From Flavobacteriales bacterium (GTDB taxonomy: Bacteria > Bacteroidota > Bacteroidia > Flavobacteriales_F > PHOS-HE28), in contig JADKFY010000013.1 in assembly GCA_016717305.1 (NCBI GenBank), positions 79,651 to 143,650 on the forward strand: 64,000 nucleotides of DNA, written 5' to 3'. The stretch's first letter is position 1. Each line of letters opens with the position of its first letter. Made by a program: the position numbers and the translations under genes. This document shows, piece after piece, positions 57,032 through 64,000 of the stretch. The notes beneath the pieces were generated by a model. That model saw only the letters and a list, made by a program, of their open reading frames with translations, had not been told where the DNA came from and made no database searches.

Positions 57032-57151
57032 GAGAATGTGAACATGGATGGGCTCGTGAAGTACACCGGTAGCAACAACGACCGCGACCTCATCCTGCAG
57101 TCCATCGGTGGTCCGGTAGCGACCGCAACACGCATCCAACAGTTACCCTAA
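57032..57151 (+). pseudogene. Orphan dockerin-like tail fragment, copy 1
   Basis: An open segment of 39 codons reading ENVNMDGLVKYTGSNNDRD, then LILQSIGGPVATATRIQQLP and a stop. It is the second half of the C-terminal module that is complete at 61690-61908 and 63235-63448. No signal peptide or upstream protein body is joined in frame; only a short start (MRKLPYSF, 56988) precedes it. It is a remnant of a surface-protein gene or an internal deletion. Confidence 0.75.
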
Positions 57152-57371
57152 GGGCGACATGACGATCGGACACTCCCCTCCCGCTCCGTAGCCAACCAAG
57201 TTGCTTTGCTACTCCTGGCCTTGCTCCCCGGTCTTTCGTTGCACGCGGAAGATTGACGAATGTCAGCTTTTGGATACGTCGATCGGTGTTGTTTTGGATC
57301 GTATCCGAGATCCGGAATTCAGAGCCGCAATCCACGTATAGACCCCCACCCTTAACAGCAACACAAAACAC
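57152..57371. other. Gap with a stray signal-peptide-like segment
   Basis: One frame reads VANQVALLLLALLPGLSLHA followed at once by a stop near 57258, without a start codon in frame. It may be another gene start that lost its body. No promoter or RNA was recognised. Confidence 0.4.
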
Positions 57372-57770
57372 ATGAACTCCACCACCTACCAAGACATGTA
57401 CGCGAGCATCGGCTATCTGTTCTACAGCATCGCCGCCAGTGATGGGCGCATCGCGAAGGCCGAAGCACAGAAGCTCAAGGAAGAGGTTTCCAAGCATTGG
57501 CTCCCCTTGGAGAACAGCCGCGACGAGTTCGGCACCGATGCCGCTCACTACATCGATATCAGCTTCGACTTTGCCAACGACGAGGAAATGGACGCCGAAG
57601 AAGCGTTCACGAAATTCTTGGACAACTACCATCAGGAACCCGCCCAGTATGACCATACCATGAAGGAATTGATCCTGAAGACCGCCTCGGCGATCGCCAG
57701 CGCCTTCGCTGGAAAGAACAAGGCGGAACTCGTGCGGCTCTCGCGGTTGCAGGTGGCGTTCAACGCGTGA
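57372..57770 (+). CDS. TerB-like protein
   Basis: A 132-residue helical protein. The segment IGYLFYSIAASDGRIAKAEA, then KLKEEVSKHW, resembles the TerB-type metal-binding fold with its acidic residue after A.SDG. TerB-like domains occur in stress-response and membrane-linked complexes. It ends 41 bases before the chosen start of a universal stress protein gene, which suits a shared stress role. Confidence 0.7.
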   Translation: MNSTTYQDMYASIGYLFYSIAASDGRIAKAEAQKLKEEVSKHWLPLENSRDEFGTDAAHYIDISFDFANDEEMDAEEAFTKFLDNYHQEPAQYDHTMKELILKTASAIASAFAGKNKAELVRLSRLQVAFNA

Positions 57771-57811
57771 ACACATTGCCCTCGACAGGAACCAACCATC
57801 CCCCCGCACAA

Positions 57812-58621
57812 ATGGCCCACATCCTCCTGCCTACGGACCTCAGCGCGAACTCTTTGCATGCGGCAGATTACGCCACCCTATTGTGTGGTGCCGAAGGTCA
57901 TACCTATACGCTGCTCTGCGCTATTGCCAATGCCGCTGGTGATGGACCGGATCGAAGCCGGGATCTGCTACGACTGGCACGCCATGACATGCACACTTTC
58001 GCCGAACAATTCATTGCACGAACAGGTGCCACCGACGTGGTCCAGAAGGTGGTACACGGAATGCTCCCATTGGTGTTCACGAGTGTTGTTGATCAAGTCC
58101 GTGCCGAGCTCGTGGTGATGGGTAAACGCGGTGCGACCGGTTCGGCGTTATGGGGCAGCAACACCACGGGCGTGATCGAACGGTGCCAAGTTCCCGTGCT
58201 GGTTGTGCCGGAACTGGCTCCTCTGAAACAGGTCCGACGCATCGTGCTCGCAGATGATCGCAAGGGCGTAACGTCGGGCGCATTGGGCCTTCTGCGACAG
58301 TTGGCGTTGATCAACCAGGCAACGATCATGATCGTGCATGTGAAAGGCAACAACCCGGATTTCGACGGGCAATGGAGCCACGATGCCTACGCCGAAGCGT
58401 TCGACGGGATCGATCACGAATTCCATTATGCGCGTGACAGTGATGTGCAGGATGGCCTTGTCCATTTCGCCAAGGAGAACCACGCACAATTGATCGCTGT
58501 AGTGCATCGCGACATCGGTTGGTTCCGGCGCCTTTTCCGCCCCAGCCGTACCGAGGCCCTGGCCTTGGAGGGCGAGCTTCCGCTGCTCGTGCTTCAGGAT
58601 CGAAAGCTCACCACCTCATAG
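57812..58621 (+). CDS. Tandem universal stress protein
   Basis: A 269-residue protein with two UspA-like domains. The first starts MAHILLPTDLSANSLHAADY and ends with the nucleotide loop VVMGKRGATGSALWGSNTTGV. The second (about 150-269) is more divergent and lacks a clear G-2x-G-9x-G loop, so only the first is likely to bind ATP. The ATG at 57812 is preferred to the upstream GTG (57767), because Usp proteins begin right at this strand. Confidence 0.87.
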   Translation: MAHILLPTDLSANSLHAADYATLLCGAEGHTYTLLCAIANAAGDGPDRSRDLLRLARHDMHTFAEQFIARTGATDVVQKVVHGMLPLVFTSVVDQVRAELVVMGKRGATGSALWGSNTTGVIERCQVPVLVVPELAPLKQVRRIVLADDRKGVTSGALGLLRQLALINQATIMIVHVKGNNPDFDGQWSHDAYAEAFDGIDHEFHYARDSDVQDGLVHFAKENHAQLIAVVHRDIGWFRRLFRPSRTEALALEGELPLLVLQDRKLTTS

Positions 58622-58675
58622 GTTGCCACGCACCAACACTACTTACCGACACCAACAACGAACAACCTCAACACC

Positions 58676-58822
58676 ATGGACATGAACTTCAAGGACCAAG
58701 TGGCCGTCGTTACCGGTGGATACAGCGGGATCGGACAGAGCTCGGTCCGGCGGGATCCGTTTGCTACGGTGACCGCGGTCACCATTTGTTGGGGACTCCG
58801 CGTTCAACCTTTGTCGCGATGA
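58676..58822 (+). pseudogene. Truncated short-chain dehydrogenase start
   Basis: The first 20 residues, MDMNFKDQVAVVTGGYSGIG, are the exact opening of a short-chain dehydrogenase/reductase with its TGxxxGIG nucleotide loop. After that the similarity stops and the frame closes at 58822. Another frame downstream reads DERHVVFQVDAFRG and then LLCILFAGAVALLIERIP up to a stop near 58922, apparently the end of a different small protein. This looks like a gene start joined to an unrelated gene end with the middle missing. Confidence 0.65.
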
Positions 58823-58941
58823 ACGGCATGTGGTCTTCCAAGTGGATGCGTTTCGCGGGGTCTGCCTCCTGTGCATCTTGTTTGCCGGGGCCGTCGCACT
58901 GCTCATCGAGCGCATTCCATAACAACCAACACACTCACATC

Positions 58942-59151
58942 ATGAAAGCCAATATGGGTTCCACTGACCGCATCATCCGCATACTGATCGCTGCGGTCTT
59001 CGCTGTCCTCTACTTCACAGGTACGGTCACCGGCACGGTCGGCTTGGTGCTGCTCGTTCTGGGCGCGGTATTCCTGGTCACCAGCGTTATCAGCTTCTGC
59101 CCCTTGTACGCGCCGTTCGGCATCAGCACCTGCGCAGTGAAGCAGGGTTGA
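58942..59151 (+). CDS. DUF2892 (YgaP-like) small membrane protein
   Basis: A 69-residue protein with two helices. It matches DUF2892: MKANMGSTDRIIRILIA at the start and VISFCPLYAPFGISTC at the end, with the conserved CPLY. Proteins of this kind often accompany rhodanese or stress genes. Function unknown. The start at 58942 is the only one that gives the family N-terminus. Confidence 0.9.
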   Translation: MKANMGSTDRIIRILIAAVFAVLYFTGTVTGTVGLVLLVLGAVFLVTSVISFCPLYAPFGISTCAVKQG

Positions 59152-59283
59152 AGATCCATTGGCATAGTCCTGACCCGATAGATCAAGGAACTGATGACCG
59201 TCAGGTCACGCCCCGTGCGTGACCCCCTACTTGCGCATTCGGAAGCGCGCCCGCATGACCAACCCCACTGTCCCATCCCACAC

Positions 59284-59590
59284 ATGAACATCCGATTTAT
59301 CGCCATCGTTCCAGGCTTGATCGCACGATCGAACGGTATCGCTCAAGTGGGCAGGAGATTTCACCTTCAATGGACAAGTCAAGTACACCGGGGTGGACAA
59401 TGATAGGGATCCCGTACTCGTTCGCATCGGGGGAGTGGTCGCTACCAATGCGGTGGACGGTTACTTCCCGGAGGATGTGAACTTGAATGGTCAGGTGAAG
59501 TACACCGGAACCGGCAACGACCGCGACCCGATCCTGCAGACAATTGGTGGTGGTGCTGCGACCAACGTGCGGTACGAGCAAGTGCCGTGA
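59284..59590 (+). pseudogene. Signal-peptide start joined to dockerin-like tail, copy 2
   Basis: The ATG at 59284 opens a short signal-peptide-like frame (MNIRFIAIVPGLIARSNGIA). After a frame change near 59355 the sequence reads WAGDFTFNGQVKYTG, then VDNDRDPVLVRIGG, PEDVNLNGQVKYTG and TGNDRDPILQTIGG, ending YEQVP. In the two large copies, the WAGN segment comes after ~300 residues of protein body, which is absent here. So the body has been lost between the start and the tail. The tail itself holds both half-repeats. Confidence 0.75.
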
Positions 59591-59738
59591 TGTGCGCGAG
59601 GCTTTCGCATTGATAAGACCAAAGCGGATCACGACGAACTACTGTTGCAACTCAGAATACGGAAGATGCATCTTCCACCTCAGCGGACCAGCATGTTCAC
59701 ACGAACGGCTCCAACGCCCGTTGAACGGTGTACGCGGC
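59591..59738. other. Short gap with a 16-base perfect palindrome
   Basis: Contains GGAAGATGCATCTTCC at 59661-59676, a perfect palindrome that could be a binding site for a dimeric protein. It lies downstream of two convergent gene ends; no T-tract follows. Confidence 0.45.
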
Positions 59739-60128
59739 CTACACCAATTCCACCAAGCCCATCAGCTCCTCCAACGCTTCGGTACGGCCTTGTACCTTCT
59801 TCGAAACGGCTTTAGCGTAGGCCGGCATCACCACCTGGCGCAAGGCGGCCCCTTCGTAGGCATTCAGGTTCAATTCCTCCCGAACGCGTTCGTTGAAGCG
59901 CTGGTCCATGACAAGCTGCAGCGCAGTGGCCTTGTCGGAATTGGGGATGCTGGAATAAAGAATGCGCAAATGCTGGGCGCAGGTACCGATGTGGCGTTCC
60001 ACCACCTCACGCGTAACCGTAGCCGCCACTTCAATGCACTTGTTGAGCTCCTTGGTACCAAGGCCCATCTTTTCGATGGCGGCCTTGTCCACGCGCTTCA
60101 ATACGTCCTTGTTCAACTCTTTCATCAT
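59739..60128 (-). CDS. Hypothetical helical protein
   Basis: A 129-residue, mostly helical, charged protein with no signal peptide. It starts MMKELNKDVLKRVDKAAIEK and has NLNAYEGAALRQVVMPAYAKA near the end. I do not recognise a family. Codon use looks like that of its neighbours, and a perfect -7 box lies 75 bases upstream, so I accept it as real. Confidence 0.6.
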   Translation of the reverse strand: MMKELNKDVLKRVDKAAIEKMGLGTKELNKCIEVAATVTREVVERHIGTCAQHLRILYSSIPNSDKATALQLVMDQRFNERVREELNLNAYEGAALRQVVMPAYAKAVSKKVQGRTEALEELMGLVELV

Positions 60129-60202
60129 CTGATCCTATTTTGCGTGGGACCAGAACGATGTTCCACGGTCCTGATCACACCCGTTCATTCCGAAAGCGAG
60201 CA

Positions 60203-60210
60203 CAAATTTA
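60203..60210 (-). promoter_or_regulatory. -7 box upstream of the hypothetical gene
   Basis: TAAATTTG on the minus strand matches the consensus exactly; no TTG at the -33 distance. The leader would be about 68 bases. Confidence 0.4.
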
Positions 60211-60537
60211 GTGTTCTTCGATCAATATGGTGATAATGTGGTGGTTGCGTAGGAAAATGCAATGTGGAACGCAGTGGCGCAGAAAAGCGCAATGCGTTGT
60301 GATCCGCAGATGACGCAGATGGCACAGATGAATGCAGTCTGTTGGATATGGCAACAAGCGCAGTGCACCGACATGTTAAGCAGGCCAAGGCTTGTACTTA
60401 TTGATCCCGTTCGACCAACCTTCGGTGATCTCCTTCAGGCCGTCGATCCCATTAATTGATCAGGCAACTAATTCGGGTAAATCTCGTCTGGATCAACAAG
60501 GACCTGCGTTCGAGAATACACCTTCATTTCCGCCTAT
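60211..60537. other. Gap with GCAGATG word repeats
   Basis: No gene supported. At 60301-60338 the words CGCAGATG, GCAGATGG, CACAGATG and GAATGCAGT form an imperfect tandem array, another of the word-like intergenic repeats in this window. Confidence 0.55.
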
Positions 60538-61908
60538 ATGAAGTTTCTTTCTTTTGTGCTCCTCTGCATCGGGACACCCTTGTCCCTAATGGCCCAGTTC
60601 TCGGACCCCAGCTTCGAGCAAGGCGGGACCGGTTGGGTCATCCAGTGTCCGGAACTCACCTGGGTCACCCCTTCCGCAGTGCCACACGGCGGATCGATGG
60701 CCATGGCTGTTCAAGCCACATCTACCGACTTCCCTCTATGCCCTTCGGTGGACCCAGAAGGTGGTTGGACGCCCGCTCCCAACTTCTATCAAACAATTCC
60801 GCAGGCTATACCCGGTGATGTCGTGCGTTTCAAATTCCAGGCCCGCTTGGAGGAAGGCATTCCTCAACCTTCCGGTTCCATTGTGGTCCCATACGCGATC
60901 ACCGTGGACTCCGAAGGTGCATTGCACTACCCCATTACGGACGTCGCCTTGGGTGTAGATAACCCATCGCCAGTTGGGAACAGTTCCGGCCAAGTGACCG
61001 TGCCTACCCCTACCAACCGGACATGTATTCGCGATCGGATTCGGTGCACATACGTTCGGTGGAAGCAATGGGATCGTCCATTTCGACAACATGGCTATGC
61101 TGATCCAAGGCAGTGGTGCCCGCTTGAATGCAAAGGCTTGGTTGGATGGTGCGTACGTTCCCGGTGCGAACCTGATGCGCGACGATCTCCGTGCAGCGGA
61201 CCTTATCCCAACTTCGCAACCTGTGTCACCCATTGGCGCGGCTACGACTCCCGCAGGCGGCGAAACGATCGCACCGGGCGTGTTGAGCATCGCAGGTCCT
61301 AACGCCATTGTTGATTGGGTCTGGGTGGAACTACGATTCGGCCGACCAGAGAATGCGTCAACAGGTTGGGGATGGAGCTTCTATGAGACTATGCCCTGCG
61401 CCATGCACTGGTACAGCGCGATGGAGATATTGTTGATATGGACGGGACCTCACCCGTGCTATTGCCCATTAAAGCAGGCAACTGCTACGTGGTGGTGCGG
61501 CACCGGAACCACCTCGGTGTGATGAGCGCGCAACCCTTGGCGCTCAACGCCACACCGGTAGTATTCGATACGCGAGCTACGAGTACACCGCTCTTCAGCA
61601 TGCCCACGCCCTATACAGATGCTGCGCGAAAGACCGTGGGCAGCACGCGGACACTGTGGCCCGGCAATGCATGGACCTTGGGGGCACCCTATGGCATACT
61701 GTACACCGGACAAGGCAATGATCGCGACCCGATCCTCTACGCGATAGGTGGTAGTTTGGCTACCAACGTGCTGGGTGACTACCACCGTGCCGACATCAAC
61801 TTGGACGGCGTGGTGAAGTACACGGGGATCAACAACGACCGCGACATCATCCTGCAGACCATCGGCGGGTCGGTGGCCACCGCGGTGCGTTATGAGCAGG
61901 TGCCGTGA
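60538..61908 (+). pseudogene. Surface protein with dockerin-like tail, copy 3, frameshifted
   Basis: A secreted protein of roughly 450 residues. It starts with a signal peptide (MKFLSFVLLCIGTPLSLMAQ) and a jelly-roll-like domain (FSDPSFEQGGTGW). The frame changes near 61018 (to GHVFAIGFGAHTFGGSNG) and again near 61370. The middle holds MRDDLRAADLIP, ETIAPGVLSIAGPNAIVDWV and ALVQRDGDIVDMDGTSPV, then RHRNHLGVMSA. The tail is two half-repeats, YTGQGNDRDPILYAIGG and VVKYTGINNDRDIILQTIGG, ending YEQVP. The order equals that of copy 4. Frame changes: +1 (or -2) near 61018 and at least one more near 61380. Confidence 0.8.
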
Positions 61909-62136
61909 TAGATCCAATACTAACCCATGATCGATGACCCACTGCCCTGCCGTTCCGTTGACCGCCCTATTCTCGCATTAATGGATAGTTCGAGATACGG
62001 GCAAACGAACATGCGCAACAGTGAATTGACCGATCAACGGATCGCCGCCCCCTCACCTTCGCCAATTCGCTGATCGGCAAATGGCATCGATCAACCTTGC
62101 AACACAACCCTTTCGGACCATGCACGTCCTTTCAAT

Positions 62137-63448
62137 ATGAAGATACGCTTCTCCACTGTGGCCAGTGCCGCACTCCTTTCTCTTTTCGCGTCCGCGCAAT
62201 TCGTCAACCCCGGTTTTGAGCAAAGCGGCATCGGCTGGTCCACGACGCATCCGCCATGGACCGGCACCATACCTTCCGATGCACCTTACGGGGGCTACGA
62301 ATGCATGTCCGTTCGCACGTCGTCGCAGAACTTCGAGGTAACCGCCTATTTCTATCAACCCCTGCCTGCAGCGGTACCGGGAGACTACATCGCCGTCCAC
62401 TTCACCTGTCGCCAGGGCATCTTTGAGGGAATACCACCGGTGACCGCCAGTGCCATGATCTTTCCGCTGGCCATTGATAACTTGGGCAACCCCACCATTC
62501 TGGAGGTATACAACGCCATGGTGCCCATGAACGGTTGGATGGACACACTGGTCACGTTCTACATGCCCAGCTTGCCGGCCGGGCATACCTTCGGTATCGG
62601 GTTCGGTGGTCATGCATTCAATGGGGGTGACACCTATCTCCATTACGACAACGCCCATGTCTCCATTGGTGGCACAGGTGCACAACTGCGCGCTGCGGCT
62701 TGGCTCGATGGCTGCTACGTACCCGCACAAGGCCTCATGCGCGATGACTTGCGCACCGCAGGACTGATCCCGACCACGAATGGCAACGCCGGTTCCTTGG
62801 AATCATGGTCGCACCTGCCCAACGCAGAGACCATCGCGCCGAGCGTGCTCACCGTTACAGGTCCCAATGCCATTGTGGACTGGGTGCGGATCGAACTCAG
62901 GATAGGCAGCCCGGAGAACGGGATGCCCCAAGCCATGCGCAACGCGTTGATCCAACGCGATGGCGACATCGTGGACACGGACGGTGTTTCGCCTGTGACC
63001 TTCGCCGTGAAAGGAGGGAACTATTACGTGCTCTTGCGGCACCGGAACCACTTGGGGGTCTTGAGCGCAGGCGTGCTTGATCTTTCCACCACCCCAACAG
63101 TGTTCGATACGCGTTCACTTGGCACGGCTCTTCGCCAACACCGGTGCTGAGGCAGGCCCGGCAACGAAGACCGTGGGAAGCACACGCACACTTTGGGCGG
63201 GCAACGCGTGGCGTATCTTCCAGACCGGACGCCATGTGCAGTACACCGGCAACGACAACGACCGGGATATGATCCTGCAGGCCATTGGTGGCTTCATCGC
63301 TACGAACACCATAACCGCTTACCATCGGGCGGATATCAACATGGATGGCATCGTGAAGTATACCGGCTTGAACAACGACAGGGATATCGTCCTACAGACC
63401 ATCGGTGGGTCGGTGGCCACCGCGGTGCGTTATGAGCAGGTGCCGTAG
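62137..63448 (+). CDS. Surface protein with dockerin-like tail, copy 4, frameshifted once
   Basis: A ~437-residue secreted paralogue of copy 3. The signal peptide is MKIRFSTVASAALLSLFASA. A jelly-roll-like domain (FVNPGFEQSGIGW, GHTFGIGFGGHAFNGGD) is followed by MRDDLRTAGLIP, ETIAPSVLTVTGPNAIVDWV, NALIQRDGDIVDTDGVSPV and RHRNHLGVLSA. The frame shifts near 63128 (TRSLGTAL to LFANTGAEAGPATKTVGSTR); a missing GC pair would explain it. The tail has VQYTGNDNDRDMILQAIGG and IVKYTGLNNDRDIVLQTIGG, each with acidic loop residues as in calcium-binding dockerin repeats, ending YEQVP. I recall similar C-terminal modules in other Flavobacteriales surface proteins, with no named function. Confidence 0.84.
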
Positions 63449-63754
63449 GTAAGGGTCGATGTAGTGCCAGCCCCTGAAATGCACGAAGGTTTGAGAACAA
63501 GTCGCCTTTCTTACATGTGATCAGCGGATCACGCGGAGGCACGTCCTGCTGGCTTTGTACCTATCTCTTTGTGCCATAGCGAAGTGACCCTCGCCCATCC
63601 CGCCAGGTTGGACCCGGGTGTGGATGTATGCACCATCATACTCCCCACAAGAGCGGTACCGAGTGCCATCGGCGCCATCCCGCTTCTCGGGACAGGTCCT
63701 GCGGATGAAATGCATTCCTCTGTGGATCACCGATCCTTCCGACCTTAGCGCGCA
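63449..63754. other. Gap without a supported gene
   Basis: About 300 bases after copy 4. There is a small perfect hairpin GTGATC-AGCG-GATCAC at 63517-63532, too short to call a terminator without a T-tract. No RNA gene was recognised. Confidence 0.55.
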
Positions 63755-63916
63755 ATGCAACTACAGAACTTCATCGCCGGCCAATGGAGCCGCAGAGCGG
63801 AAGACTCAAGTTACAAGACACAAGAACCAAGACACAAGGTTCAAAGATCAATGTTCAAAGATCAAGGAACATGGCTTCTGAGCAACGAACACGCGACCTT
63901 CGCAAAATGCAACTAG
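63755..63916 (+). pseudogene. Truncated duplicate start of an aldehyde-dehydrogenase/PaaZ-like gene
   Basis: The frame starts MQLQNFIAGQWSRRAED and then leaves similarity, running through a CAAGACACAAG-type repeat until TAG at 63914. The opening nine residues nearly equal those of the gene that starts at 63907 (MQLENYIAG). It is a second copy of the 5' end of the same gene, cut off after about 12 codons. Confidence 0.6.
63810..63866. repeat. CAAGACACAAG / TTCAAAGATCAA word repeat
   Basis: Imperfect tandem words (ACAAGACACAAGAACCAAG, then TTCAAAGATCAA twice) separate the two copies of the gene start. It is a third type of intergenic low-complexity repeat in the window. Confidence 0.65.
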
Positions 63917-64000
63917 AGAATTACATCGCTGGCTCCCGCGAAAGGCACAGGCAAACAAGCCGAACTCCTGACGCCAGCACTGGCGAACCTATCGCCACCA
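63907..64000 (+). CDS. Aldehyde dehydrogenase / PaaZ-like protein, N-terminal end (partial)
   Basis: Only ~31 codons lie in the window. MQLENYIAG and then DASTGEPIAT, at the far end, match the opening of PaaZ-type aldehyde dehydrogenases (oxepin-CoA hydrolase fused proteins of phenylacetate breakdown). Between them the best reading KGTGKQAELL lies in another frame, so an indel pair near 63940 and 63970 is likely. With only this much sequence, a plain aldehyde dehydrogenase cannot be ruled out. Confidence 0.55.
   Translation, partial: MQLENYIAGSRERHRQTSRTPDASTGEPIAT

Noticed and set aside
63517..63532. Terminator after surface-protein copy 4
   Set aside because: The stem is only 6 bp and no T-tract follows on either strand.
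1..64000. tRNA or rRNA genes
   Set aside because: I scanned the gaps for cloverleaf features, TTCRA arms and CCA ends and found none I could support; a covariance-model search would be decisive.

Overview
The window looks like chromosomal DNA of a Bacteroidota bacterium, probably a Flavobacteriales-type organism with a G+C slightly above 50 percent (inference). The reasons are: type IX secretion (T9SS) machinery (porQ) plus at least seven predicted T9SS cargo proteins with C-terminal sorting domains; a gliding-motility type C-terminal domain; a fused GNAT/nitrilase gene; and promoters of the Bacteroidota TAnnTTTG (-7) type, several exact and three with a well-placed TTG/TTTG -33 element. No rRNA, tRNA, CRISPR array, transposase or phage gene was seen.

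Layout. 1-2840: histidine degradation (hutI end, ftcD) with a CPBP membrane protease between. 3013-8021: membrane patatin-like lipase, GlcNAc-kinase-like protein, NarL-type regulator, rnz. 8037-14396: STAS protein plus T9SS cargo, pyrR-pyrB, rpsA, type B T9SS cargo. 14554-20225: ispH, a decayed secreted protein, a broken LMW phosphatase, a sugar-dehydrogenase-like cargo protein, cmk-porQ. 20304-28738: lipoprotein, queA, subtilisin-like cargo, a repeat-rich cargo protein with a poly-G frameshift, a small conserved protein, lon. 28992-33380: sugar nucleotidyltransferase-like protein, phosphate transporter with DUF47 partner, gamma-carbonic-anhydrase-like protein, DUF1003. 34230-44000: antiporter, DUF2330/RnfD-like pair, a regulator-regulator-kinase cassette, NYN/cold-shock protein, another kinase. 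43979-53429: prolyl oligopeptidase, NhaP-type antiporter, GNAT/nitrilase, DUF389, APC permease, potassium channel. 53567-64000: an accessory-looking area of surface proteins, stress proteins and many broken genes.

Two themes stand out. First, about ten otherwise recognisable genes carry one or two frame-disrupting changes, mostly loss of one base (or of a CG pair), including ispH and porQ, which should be needed. That pattern points first to consensus errors in the assembly, and the raw reads should be checked before any gene is called dead. Second, the last 7 kb contains four copies, two complete and two fragmentary, of a C-terminal module built from a dockerin-like calcium-loop repeat (core NDRDxIL..IGG). 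The tails of two copies are almost identical at DNA level, and two fragments look like gene starts joined directly to a tail. This tail family and its apparent internal deletions are the most unusual structure here. An orphan RnfD-like membrane protein beside a DUF2330 protein, and a soluble two-regulator plus kinase cassette, are the next most interesting.
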